From contig NC_061870.1 of NCBI RefSeq assembly GCF_907164915.1, forward strand, positions 27,193,348 through 27,257,347: 64,000 bases of DNA. Reading direction: 5' to 3'. The translations under genes and the position numbers were made by a program. Below are positions 36,121 to 47,959 of this stretch, in pieces. A model generated the notes under the pieces. That model made no database searches. It had not been told where the DNA came from and worked only from the letters and a program-made list of their open reading frames with translations. Position 1 is the stretch's first letter; each line of letters begins with the position of its first letter. The stretch is from Impatiens glandulifera. Taxonomy: Eukaryota; Streptophyta; Magnoliopsida; Ericales; Balsaminaceae.

Positions 36121-37022
36121 GAAAAGGATGCCGCACCAAGTCATCCTGTCCTGCCACGTGGAAACCCAACTTTCACGTGGCAAAAGCTGGCCCCACACTA
36201 TGTACCACCCAGCTAGCTATTAGCATGGATTATCATATTTGATTTACTTTTTCTTTTTTTACTCAATAGGTAAGATTAGCTAGAAACCATATATACATAT
36301 GAGCCAATATGAACAACTTTAGTTTGATTTATTTATTGAAAAGTGATAGAGAAATATAATTTAACATATATATAATGGAGTTAATGTAATTATTAAGATG
36401 GGCAAAGAAAGCGGTTAATAAGGACCACAGCTGGTGGGACATACAAACTTTTAAAGTAAAAGAATAGAGGTCTTTTGACTTGACCGAGGACCACGACTAA
36501 CGGTTAATTAAACTGGCGCCTATTTATTTATATATATATATATATGTGAAAGGAACAATATTAATTAAAGGAGAGACAGACAGAGAGACAGCCGCCATTT
36601 AATTTGTTTTACAAATTAAGGATCGATTTACAAGGAAGGAAGCTACGTATCCCCATCATCAACGACGTCGTCTCTCTCTCTCTCTCTATATATATCAATG
36701 CATGGAATCGCTTACCGCCACGTGGTAGCTCAGATTCCAACAAAGGACAAGATCGAAGCATGGCATAAATCATAATAATAATATTATTATTAAGTAATTA
36801 GGTAAAAAAGATAAAGGAGGTGGTGGAAGGTGCTTAATTTTCCTTTTGATCTTTTTCAAAATTAATTTATGCTCTTTTTGTCTTCTTATATCTATCTATA
36901 ACTATAAGCCCCCAATCATATCTCTCCTTTAATACGTACCCTCATCTTCATCTTCAACCACCGGTCTCTTCTCTCTCATTCATTCATTCTTTAAGAACAT
37001 ATATATAGAGAGAGAGAAGGAG
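36121..37022 (+). promoter_or_regulatory. NAC gene promoter and leader
   Basis: Three G-box/ABRE elements are visible: CCACGTGG at 36154-36161, TCACGTGGC at 36173-36181 and CCACGTGG at 36718-36725. The first two lie 12 bases apart in opposite orientation. A (CT)n run at 36670-36687 and TATATATAGAGAGAGAG just before the start codon complete a typical plant leader. ACGT-core boxes bind bZIP (for example ABA-response) or bHLH (for example light-response) factors. Which of these applies here is inference. Confidence 0.5.
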
Positions 37023-39521
37023 ATGGCGCCGGTGTGTTTGCCGCCGGGATTCCGATTCCACCCAACAGACGAAGAACTGGTGGCGTACTATCTAAAGAGA
37101 AAGATAAATGGACACAAGATCGAACTTGAGGTCATCCCCGAAGTTGATCTCTACAAGTGTGAGCCTTGGGACCTTCCAGGTACGTACCTAGCTACTCCAT
37201 CTCTTTCTTCCATCTCATCATGCATGTAAGAAAATAATTAGGTTTAACGAATGGAAATGAAATGAATCAATCAAACTCTTGGGGATTTTAATTTCATTTT
37301 TTTATAAATTATATCTAATAATTCTAGAAGAAAAGTATATTTATTATATATATATTGAAATGGTGGAGTAAATTAATAGTATTCAAATAGAGGAAAGGCC
37401 GTTAGGGTATATATGACAAGAATTTGACATGAAAGACGTTTTTAATTTAGGAGTACGTACTTGCAAGTGTGATCATCATCGTGAAGAAATAACAAAAGCA
37501 TTAATTTTAAGGATCTTTTAATTACTTTTATCTAGAAAAGAAAGAAAAATTAAATTACATAGATCGTTTCCGGGTGTAGGTCCCCATATATATCCTTTCT
37601 TAGGACCTGTTTCTGTTTTTGTGTGGGCCATATGATATTTAATTAGGTCAAAAAGAGCTGCATGCATCAAAAACATGTTTATCATTAGTTGCCTTAATCT
37701 TTGTCTCTTCCTTCAGATCCATCATGGAATTCCTGATAATAATATATACTATTAATTCATCTTTCTTTTTTTCACTTTCTCAAATAAAATATATAAATAT
37801 GCATATATAATTAAACAACTCTATAATGTAACAGGTAAGTCTTTATTGCCAAGCAAGGACCTTGAATGGTACTTCTTCGGTCCTCGCGATAGGAAATACC
37901 CTAATGGGTCAAGGACCAACCGGGCTACAAAAGCTGGTTATTGGAAGGCCACGGGAAAAGATCGACAAGTTAACTCTAAGACTAGATCGGTTGGGATGAA
38001 GAAGACTTTGGTTTATTATCGGGGTAGGGCTCCTCATGGGGCTCGTACTGGTTGGATTATGCATGAGTATAGGCTCGATGAAAGTCAATGTGAAATCCCA
38101 TCTGGCCTTCAAGTAAGTAATTCATATTTCCATTATTTGATTTCTCTAAATCCCTATATATATATATGAGCATTTCACACTCTTTGTATATACATATGTA
38201 GGATTCGTATGCATTATGCAGAGTATTCAAGAAATTAAATCCAACCGGACCCAAGATTAATATTAATATTGATCAGGATCATTACGTTAGTAATAATTCT
38301 AATTCGTCTAACAATGTCGATCAAATATCAATTAGTGATGCCAACTGGACCACGTCAATCCCCATGTCAGATCATGCTTTCACCACCTACAATAACGTTC
38401 ATATTCCATCATTTGCAATTTCATCTCCATCTATTTCCTATCCTCCATCAAAGGTACTACTCATTACTTTTATTTAACAATCGAAAAAAAGAAAAAGAAA
38501 AGTGAAATCTTTAATGTAGATAACATGTTGTGGCTATTGTTTTTTCTATCCTTAGGTAGTTGCACGGTTGCAACAACAAATCTCGCTACCCCCTTTGGAG
38601 GTGCATGACTTCCCGCAAAACGGAGTCACGGATATGAGAATATTGCCACATTCGAGTTCAATTGGGGGAAGAGATGACATTGTGGAGGAAATTCTTTCCC
38701 ACGAATTGAATCTTGATCAGAATTCATGGGCAAGTCATGGTTATGACAACGTGTCTAATCATGATTTCTCATTCAACCCGTATGGGGACGTCAAGATTCA
38801 TGAATCGGCAAGTTCATCGCGGTTGATGGACAGTGTTAGCAATTTGGACGAGGAATTCAATGCCGAGAAGCCGATTGAGAACTTGAGATGGGTGGGAACT
38901 ACGAGAAAAGATTTGAATATTGATATCGGAGAATACAATTGTGTTCCCGTGGAACATATTTCAAGTTTCCAAAGAATCAACGAGCATTTTGACTTTCAAG
39001 GTACAAATAATCATAAGAATTCATGTCAAGGACTTAACAACAACAACACGAACTTTTCACTTGGATTCATCGAAGGTGATAACAACTTAGATGGAAGAAG
39101 CTTTCTAGATGAAGGGGACCTAGTTGATGATTTCTCCAGCACTCCGAGTTTCGATGTGTATGAGAAAGTCGAGGTTAATCATGGGTTCTTCATATCAACG
39201 TGTCAAGTATCCGAAACATTCTTTCACCAAATTGTCCCTTCCCAAGTCGTCAAGGTTTATCTAAATCCGACCATGATCACACAATACGATCATGATCTTG
39301 TTCCAAAGAAAATAGGGTTTTCGGAGAAGCTGGCGGAGTGTGTCCGAAATAATTTGAAGCTAATAGTGGAGACGATGAAGCCCATAATGAACAATGTTAT
39401 GGCTCTCCTTGTGAGTTATAATTTCCATTATGCATTATTAGAAGATTCAGAGGATGAAAAACATAGTATGCATGAAGACTCGTTTAGCTCCGTGATAGAA
39501 TACGTGAATTCATGTTCTTAA
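37023..39521 (+). CDS. NAC transcription factor, NAC045/NAC086-like
   Basis: A NAC-domain DNA-binding regulator of 550 residues. Exons are 37023-37179, 37835-38112, 38202-38453 and 38556-39521. Subdomain A is [20 protein letters not shown] (residues 6-25), followed by [20 protein letters not shown] and [14 protein letters not shown]. The core is [14 protein letters not shown], then [20 protein letters not shown] and the final [11 protein letters not shown] (from residue 146). The opening [12 protein letters not shown] with [19 protein letters not shown] resembles the NAC045/NAC086 clade, which directs sieve-element enucleation in Arabidopsis. The C-terminal 390 residues are acidic and Asn/Ser-rich, consistent with an activation region, and no membrane anchor is seen. 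GWIMHEYRL has Gly where many NACs have Asp or Asn. Exon 2 begins GTAAGT immediately after its acceptor. Confidence 0.92.
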
Positions 39522-40910
39522 TGTTATGAATTCGAGTTTTCGTAACTAAACAATTAGAAAGAAAAAATCATATATAGTAAAATACTTTGCATTGATGAAT
39601 TAAGCAAGCATGATTGTTGTTTATGAACTTGTGGCCAATCCTCACTTGATCTGTCTTAATCAGCCATATTATTTGTGGGGGACTTTGTGTGCACCATATG
39701 CCAACCCCACACCATTAATTAATTAATAGTAGCCTTCCTTGCCTTTTTTTTTTCTTTCTATTTTGTTCTTTCTTAAAATTAATTTATTTGTTTGGTAGCC
39801 TACATTGTGGGAAAGATGTAGAAACTGCATTATTTGATATTTTTATCATACTCACATCATTAATTGTTTGTCTTTTCATCATTGCAATGTATTGTAAGTA
39901 CATTTATAACTAGAGGAGTTTCTATTGTGATTTATATGTACATTTTTATCATAGACACAAAATTTGATATTTTTTTGCAAATTTTTTTTGTTGAATTGAC
40001 TCAAATAAGTTTATCTAATTCATGTCAAATATTTGACACTATATCAAATTATATTTTGTTGTTTTTTTTTTTTATCTCAAATATTATTTTGCTTATCTTA
40101 ACTAAACATTTTGTAGTACCTACTAGTAAAGAAATAAATGTGTATAATAATAATAATACTGGGGTAACATGCCCATACCTACTTCTATCCCTTTATGGGT
40201 GAGTAAGTATTATTATCACTATTATAATAATAATAATAGTAATAGGAGTAAGCAGTAACAATGGCCTAGAAAAGGCACCACTTTCTTTTTGTCTTCTTCT
40301 TCAAAATTATATGATTAGTGTAACGATATAATTATTGATAATTAACAATAATTTGAAAAAATATAATTAAGTTAGCATAAATAGGACATTCACGTGATGA
40401 AAGATTATCAGTCGATATCATGTGATGGACTCATTTTTACCCACCCATTCATCCATTCACGGGGACTTTTTATTTATAACTTGATATTTTTAATTTATTT
40501 GAAAATTTTATCAAAAAAAACAAAAAAGAGTTGCAATAATTTGAATCAAACTAACCATTGATGGGAGAAAGTTGCAATGCATAATACTGCACATGGACAT
40601 GGTGAAAGTGGTGCAGGAAACACTATAGAGCTAAATAGCTAAATGGGAAGAGATGAAAAGGAAAATGACAAATTGAAGAGGAAGAAGAAGAAGTGCTTTT
40701 TGCTCACGGGTTTGGTAAATATCTATGATTTAAATCATTAAACAAACAAACAATTTTCTCCCTTTCTCCCTGTCGTTTCCCCAACATTTTGATCTAATTT
40801 CATACATATGCTTGTTGGGTTTTGATTGTCCGAACCAAAGAAAGCATCATAACCCATTTTGGTTAATTAATTGGTGTTCTGAAAGTAAACACTAATTCAT
40901 ATCTTCAAAG
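39522..40910. other. Intergenic between NAC and the PBP-like gene
   Basis: AT-rich, with short AAT runs (40147-40160 and 40222-40240). The frame at 39864-40202 is low-complexity and hydrophobic and has no family match I recognise. A CACGTG at about 40391 lies 520 bases before the next gene. Confidence 0.5.
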
Positions 40911-42934
40911 ATGTCTTCTTCTTCTTACAGTCGTTGTTTACTGCAAATTCTAATGTCTAGTTGGTTGCATATAACAATGTTCATTATTATTATGGCCGTA
41001 TGCGGCGGCGGCGGCGGTGGCGGCGCCGTAGTAAGTGGTGCTCCGACATTGAATGTTGGCAACATATCAAAGGTGTTGGATTCTTCATATTTCCACATTT
41101 ACTATGGCCAGACCTTCAAAGTTATCAAGAACTCCCTTGATGGCATAAGTTATCTTCTCATCCAAAACAATTCCAAAATGGCAGCAGCAAAGACCAAATA
41201 TTGCACATCAAGAATCAAATCATTCATCATCCCACTTTCTAACTATTCAATTGACACTGATTTCTTCCCAGGTTTCTTCTTTTAAATGATAATTATTAGC
41301 TAGCTAGCCATGATGTATTTCTGAATCATGTGTTTGTTTGTTGTTGTTGTTGTTCATATCTCACACATGGACTACCAAATTCCAGTTTCTTTCTTCGAGG
41401 TAAGCGCAATTTGAGTTGGTTATTTGACATGTATATATTATAAACATGGTTGAATTTTCAATCTATGTATATACAGCTTCTTGGATTACTTGGAAGATTA
41501 AAAGGAATAACATCTTCAAGCATGGTTACTTCAGAATGTGTTCTTAAGCTGTATAATGAAGGACAAATTGAGATTATAAACAAGACTCAGTCTCAACAAA
41601 TTAAACAGTTTGCAGCTTATTTCATTAGCAATAATGATGAACAATTCCAATCTTGTAACTTTGCTACTTTTCTCCCTAATGGTGAAGACAATCCTCTCCA
41701 GGTAATCAATCACTAATCAATCCTCTTTTCAATTTTATTTTTTTAATTTTGTTTCCTTCATTTTTGTAGAGAGCAGAGTGGATTAAGTACTTGGGATCTT
41801 TTGTAAACATGGAAGTCAGAGCAAATCAAGTTTATGATTCAGTAAGAACTCTGATAACCATTTTGTTTAATGAATGCACCATTCTTAATTTTCTGATTTC
41901 TTTCTTGTACATAGATTAAAGAGAATTACTTATGCTTAGCAAAGGCTGCTGCAAGTAAGACCACCACCCCATTCAAACCAACTGTAGCTTGGATTGAGTA
42001 TAGCGATAATGTATGTATGCATGTTCATTTCGCGTTTCAAACTGTATTTCCATTGAATTCTTATCTTCACATTTAAACAGTGCTGATTTCTACAGGGTAT
42101 TTGGTCATTCACCCAAGATGCATACAAGTTGAAGGTAAAAAATTAATTAAATGTTTGGATCATGAAAGTTGAGTCATTATTGAACATATTCTGGAAAATG
42201 CAATGCAATGCAGTATGTAGAAGATGCTGGTGGGGAGAATATCGACGAATCAATCAACAAAATTACCTACAATATTTCCACCCCCGATGATTTGGAGTCT
42301 CTCCACGCCATTTTATGCGTAAGTTTATATATCTTTCTTGAAAAAACTGTTTGTTTTTCAGGCTGCCTGTGACTGAGCAATTTAATAACAAATTGTAGAC
42401 GGTAGAGGTAGTTATCGATGAGACATACACATCTGATCCAGCAAATTACTTGCTTTCGAACTTTCTTCAAAACATCAATGTTGAAGATGAGTCTTGTTTC
42501 TCCTTCCTTAATCAAAGTATATGGAGATACGATAAACGAATACAGTCATATAGTCTAGGTAAATACTCAGATGCCAATTTTTTCATATTTTTATTTCATC
42601 CTCCTCTTACTTAATAACAGATGATTTCCTTTTTTTCTTTTTCAAAAAAGACTGGTATGATGGAGCAGTTTCACAGCCTCAAGTTGTTCTAGCAGATCTT
42701 ATTGAAGTTCTGTTTCCATCTGGAAGTTATGTAACATCATATTTCAGGAATCTAGCCAAGGTCAGCCAGCCAACATTAATAATGTTAACAATTAGTTTCT
42801 TTTAATGACAAATTCTAATACTTGAATTAACATTATTAATGGAGCAGGGTGAAAACGCGACGAACATTGAATTTGCTACGTGTGATCGAGATATCTCAAC
42901 TCCTATGGAGCCTAAGATTGTTCCCTGCAAGTAA
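40911..42934 (+). CDS. Secreted periplasmic-binding-protein-like (TroA/metal-receptor-like) protein, uncharacterised
   Basis: Ten exons encode 422 residues: 40911-41271, 41386-41399, 41477-41701, 41770-41841, 41915-42010, 42096-42134, 42214-42318, 42399-42558, 42651-42760 and 42848-42934. All phases agree. The N-terminus has a hydrophobic stretch ([12 protein letters not shown]) and a run of seven glycines, consistent with a signal peptide. The mature part has [31 protein letters not shown], then [45 protein letters not shown] and [12 protein letters not shown]. This order resembles bacterial ABC-type helical-backbone metal receptors (TroA/BtuF fold), a little-studied group also found in plants and algae. 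Ligand and role are unknown. There is no hydrophobic C-terminus, so it should be soluble in the secretory pathway or apoplast. Exon 2 is only 14 nt. Confidence 0.75.
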
Positions 42935-43193
42935 GGTACTTGCTATATGGGACTTTGTTTAATTTTTGTGTGTTTAGTGGGGATGGAAAGAAAAATGTAC
43001 TTTTTTTTTATTTTGCTGAATCAAACAACTTGGTTATGTTGAAATTTATTACATATTTTACAATCATATGATGATTCAAATAAATCCCATTGCACTTTCT
43101 AGCCTTGAGCTTACTTCCGGGATCCAGTTAACCTGGAATTTAAGGTTAATGAAGTTAGTTATGATCATTGAGAATTCAAATTCAAATTCAAAA
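42935..43193. other. Short convergent spacer
   Basis: Only 259 bases separate the stop codons of the PBP-like gene (plus) and the sucrose synthase gene (minus). The 3' UTRs are therefore likely to meet or overlap. A TTCAAA repeat occurs near 43175-43190. Confidence 0.7.
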
Positions 43194-46100
43194 TCAAGAG
43201 AAGGTGCAGGTGACATGCCTGCTTGAGAGCTTTGGTTTAGGTTTTTCCTTAGGTTGTTCATCAGGCTTTGTTTCAACAGGTGTTGGAGTTAAACTTTTCG
43301 CCTTCAAATGAAAAAGTCGAAAACAGTAAATCGCGAAGAAAATAGATTAAAAAAATAAAATTTGATGAAAAGAAATGTACCAGTTTCCTGAATTGGAGAT
43401 TGTAGAGCATTTCAATGTATCTCATCTTTGCTAGTTTCTGTTCTTTATTTAACTGTCTCCAGAAGCCATATATTGATCCCATTTTCAGCACCTTTTTTGC
43501 ATAGATCTTCCATGTATAGCTGCATTCACCAATCCCACAAAAACAAAATTATATTTTAGAAAACCACATAATCAAAAGATCAAATTTTTTTTGACAAACC
43601 ATTCTTCAATTCTTAGTAATCCAGCATTTGAAATCTTGCTCCAGTAACCCGAGTCATCTTTGCATTTCTGGAAGAAATCAGCGATCTTATCTCCAGCTTG
43701 ATCTCCATTGGTCGGATCAATATGGAAGCCAGAAACACCATCAACGATGATCTCGGCTGGCCCTCCCTGATTGGTAGCGAAAATGGGCAATCCACAGTTC
43801 ATGGCCTCAATGACCGTGAGACCAAACGCCTCATAAAGCGCCGGTTGGACGAAAACACCTTTTGTGTCGGCGATACATCGGTAAAGCTCTCCATTCCGGT
43901 TCCTGTCCGTCTGTGCCGCGATCCATCTTATCTTTCCCCTCAGTTTGTATTTCTCAATCAACACGTGCATTTTCTTGATCTCAGCCGCTTCTTCTCTGTC
44001 CTTGGATTTCTCAGGATCAAAGAATCCGGCGACCACCACAAGGTTGGCCGAGGTATTCAGCCGTTTGTTCTTCCCGTACCACTCTGTTAACCCGGATATG
44101 TTCTTCACTATGTCCAATCTAGCCATGGAGAACACAATAGGCTTTTCCCTTTCTTTCAAATAACCTCTGTTCTTATTAGAACACCATGTTAGATTCTTGT
44201 TTCTTCTATAAGCATTTCAACCCATTTAAAAAACTTGCTTACATGTGTTGATCGTTCTCCACGTTACCAAAGAGTAGCTCTTCAATGGCGGGACGAAACT
44301 GCTTGAATCGTTTCTCAGTCATTGTACAAGGGAAGTACACGGATTGATCAGCTCCGGGAGAAGCAATATTGAACTTAGGATCGAACACGTTTATGCCCGA
44401 CACTACTCGATTAAGCCCTGGAAGAGTAAACGCTGCATGGCTTTCGTATTGCCCTGGCCTATCCTTGCTGCAAAAAATGACGAATTTGATGATTGGGTAG
44501 TTAAATTTCAAAAGTTAGTTGTATTTTGTCTAATTAGTACCTTCCGGCGATTTCTTGGTAAGTGCTGGTGATTATGAAATCTGCTGCGTTCATTGCAATG
44601 GTATCGGCTGTGAATTGGCATGAGAAATGGTATTTTTTGTCCAATTCCTTCCATTTTAAGTCTGAATCCTCGTATTTAGTTTTCTCCAAAGCATGCGCAA
44701 TCGTCCCCTGTTTATATGATCGTGATTTTTATGGTTAGTAAAGTGAAAACAAAGCTCAAACCAAACCGATATTGAACAAAAGATATACCAGAGTTATCCC
44801 GAGTTTGTTAGCCATGAGAGACGCCACCAAGTTCCCATCTGTGTAGTTTCCAATGATAAGATCCGGTTTTCCTTTCATTATCTCGAGGATTTTCTCCGTT
44901 GCATCCTGTCAATTCTAACATGTTTAACTATTTGAACGAATCGTAAGTACATTTCTTGGTATTCGAACGATGACATACATGCGTGAACTTTTCGAGGTAA
45001 GGGTATATGTCGAAACGGGAAACCCATTGGCGGAGGACTCCATTTTGCGTGTTGAAGGGTACACGAAGGATGTAAGAGTGTTTTGTGTTATCGATTGGTT
45101 CGATCTCTTGGTTGCACTTGGTCCCCTTAGACTCGGGTATAAGTCGAGTTACCTTTTGAATCATAATCAAGAAGATTATAATCAAGATTTTAATGTAAGT
45201 AATCATTATAGATTTAAAAGAGAGACTTACAACTAGTATCTGAGGCTTCACATTTAAGCCTTGATCTTTGATTCTTTGCAACAACTCTTGTTCCAAAGCC
45301 ACAACTTGGTCCAACACATACACAACCTGCCCTCCAGTGTCGGGCAAGCCAAGAACATCGGACTGACCAAAGTAACCGTGAACAGAGAACATGACAACTT
45401 TAAAAACAGTTGGAAGTCTACTAAAGAACCTCTCCATGTTTGACGGGTCAGGTGCCTGGAGCACTTCAGACAATAATCTCATGGTGTCTTTAGTTATTCC
45501 AACGTTACTTCCCCATCCTTTCTCGAACCCCCATGTCTTAAACCTCGTCTCGAAATCCTGAAACAGAGTTTCATTGGGAAGCGACGACAGGGCAACGTCG
45601 GCAAGGATTAACGCATTTTGAAGTTTAGTAGGGTTGTCAAGGGTCTTATTGATCATCAGTTTCTACAAGAAAAAAATTGAGTTAAAATAAGAGAAACCAA
45701 TTATTAGTTAAACTATTTATATATATACCTCTCCTTCGAGATTCAAGGATTGAAGGTAGTCGACAAGCGGTTGAGAGCTGCCGTAGAGCTTTGAAGAAAG
45801 GTGTTTCGAGATGAAACTCATCCCACTTCCAATGGAAGATGATAGGTTCATTCTAGGGGACTTGAAATCAATAGCCCCGAAATCAATTTCAAGTGAGTTT
45901 TCATCTTTAGCCCTGCATTTTTTATAAATAAGAAAACTTACAAACATTGAAACATGAAAACATTAGTTAATCAATTAACATATACCAATTCTCATCTACG
46001 ATCATTTCTTTGATCTTCAAGTATTCTGTTGCGGTTATTCCCTCCACAGAATTTAGATCATTGGAGTTAACCTTAACGAATTCCCAGAATCCAGGATTAG

Positions 46101-46477
46101 GCCTAACAGCAAAGGCGATAAGAGGAGGAACCACTGCAGCCTCCTGCATGCATGCATGAATCATGATCATATGGTTATGTATTGTGTCTTGTTTGAGTAA
46201 TGGCATGGATATATAACTAAAGAACCTGAGTGTTGCACAAGATGTAACCAAGCAAGCCATCGAGGACTCGAGCCCTTTCGGTTTGATCTACGATAACATT
46301 CCTCATCTCGTCCATTAAGTGTCGAAGTTTCATCAATCTCTTGCCCTTTTCAGTATACTTGATCAAGCATTTCTTCATATGATAAGGGTTTTCGCCTATT
46401 GCGTCGGGCATGCTGTCGGCTATGGTTGTTGATCGCTTCATGACAGGTGTCGCCACGGCAGTGGAAGTGGAAGCCAT
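43194..46477 (-). CDS. Sucrose synthase, SUS5/6/7 class
   Basis: It converts sucrose and UDP to UDP-glucose and fructose, supplying cell-wall or callose synthesis. Minus-strand exons are 46226-46477, 45986-46143, 45729-45912, 45231-45662, 44979-45152, 44789-44905, 44541-44707, 44243-44467, 43600-44166, 43381-43519 and 43194-43301, giving 840 residues in phase. The N-terminus [15 protein letters not shown] (S16 at the usual phosphorylation position) and [19 protein letters not shown] resemble Arabidopsis SUS5/SUS6 more than SUS1-4. GT-B catalytic blocks include [54 protein letters not shown] and EAFGLTVIE at about 682-690 (E-X7-E). The C-terminal extension is short and lysine/proline-rich ([14 protein letters not shown]). 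It lacks the long tail and membrane segment of Arabidopsis SUS6. SUS5/6 associate with sieve plates in Arabidopsis. Confidence 0.94.
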
Positions 46478-46847
46478 TTCAGATCTTTAGTGTCGTTATT
46501 TCCAATTAAGGTTGTTAGAATTGGTATTGAGAAGATCTGGAATTTATACAGGTATGATTGATCCGTTACTTATTATGTATAAACTTTTATTTAAAGATGG
46601 TATAATAATTATTCTTAATTTCCTAGACAAGGAAAAAGAACATTCTATTAGCCGTGAAGAAAGTGCAAAAGCAAAGAATATTATTATTATTATTATTTAT
46701 ATTAAATGATGAAACCATTTTATTAACTAATATAATTATTTTAGAAAAAAAACTTATTGGTTAAAATTCTTAAGATGTTAAAGTTATTAATAGAGTTTAA
46801 CATTTTTTTTTCTTAAATATATATTAGCTATCCTTTTTTTAATTATT
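46478..46847. other. Sucrose synthase promoter region
   Basis: Apart from the TATA box I see only AT-rich spacer, with an (ATT)n run at about 46680-46697. Confidence 0.4.
46543..46549 (-). promoter_or_regulatory. Probable TATA box of the sucrose synthase gene
   Basis: TGTATAAATT on the minus strand lies about 65 bases before the start codon, implying a short leader of roughly 35-40 bases. Confidence 0.5.
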
Positions 46848-47650
46848 TAAATTCAACTAATATTTTATTAAAAAAATATTATTTTTTATTTATAATATGA
46901 ATAAATTTTACTATCTATAAAGAATATTTAAATTTATAATTTTTTTCAATTTAAATCAATTTAGATTTTAATATTGGCTCATTAAATATATCATGACTTT
47001 TCTTTAAAAAAAATTATTTATATTTCCATGTGTACTTGACACACAATTTGATTATAATTTAATAATAGTAAAAAAGTGATAAATTAATCATTAAATTTAA
47101 ACTTTTTTATTATTAGTCAAATTTTCAATTATTTTTTATTAATTATTTTCAGTTATTTCCTTATTAATTATTATTTTTTAATTATATAAATCGTCTAAGA
47201 TTATAATTATTAATATATATATATATATATATTCACCTAACTTATTTATATATATAATATATCATGTCACAAATTTAAATATATTTATATATATATATAT
47301 AATTAAATTTAAATTATAATTTCAAAAATATTTAGAGAAATAAAATAATTAATAAATATTTTTTAAATTATATAATTTATTTTAATCTATATATCCATAT
47401 ATTTACATTTGTGACATAATATATTATATAAATCATATATATATATATATATATAAATAAATAAGTTAGGTGAATATATATATTATAATTATATTTTAGT
47501 AAAATATTTTATAATTTTAAATAAAATAATATTTAAATAATTTATAAATATAAAGTTAAATATTTTTTCTAAGATTTTATTCCTATTATAAATTGAAAAA
47601 TATAATATTTTATAAATTTTATTTAATAAAAGATAAGTTGAATTTTAATG
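46848..47650. repeat. Large AT-rich inverted-repeat (hairpin) element
   Basis: ATATTCACCTAACTTATTTA at about 47230 is mirrored by TAAATAAGTTAGGTGAATAT at about 47456. ATGTCACAAATTTAAATATA near 47264 pairs with a TACATTTGTGACAT segment near 47404. The outer parts AATTCAACTAATATTTTATT (46850) and AATAAAAGATAAGTTGAATT (47626) also pair. The whole could fold into a hairpin of about 800 bases. It is probably a MITE or foldback relic; no duplication of the target was identified. Confidence 0.45.
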
Positions 47651-47959
47651 ATCAAGTGGAGGAAATATGATAGAGAAGAGATGTGATATAAGTGAGAAAA
47701 AAAAGTTAATATATTTAATAATTTAAACTGTAAGAGATTAAATAAATTAATTTTAAATAATATAAATGTTTAAATAAATTTGTAATAATTTATTCGATCT
47801 AGTTATAAAAATACAGTTTTAATTTTATTATTTTATACATAAATATTAAAAAAATTATAAGCAGTATACAAATAATTTGATTCTTCATAATAACTTGAAT
47901 ATTTAATTTAGGTTAAAGTCACATTTTCTCGACTGAATTCACGTTATTTTGCAATCGTG

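Noticed and set aside
39864..40202. 112-codon hydrophobic frame after the NAC gene
   Set aside because: Low-complexity Phe/Ile/Leu-rich translation of T-rich DNA, without a recognised membrane protein pattern.
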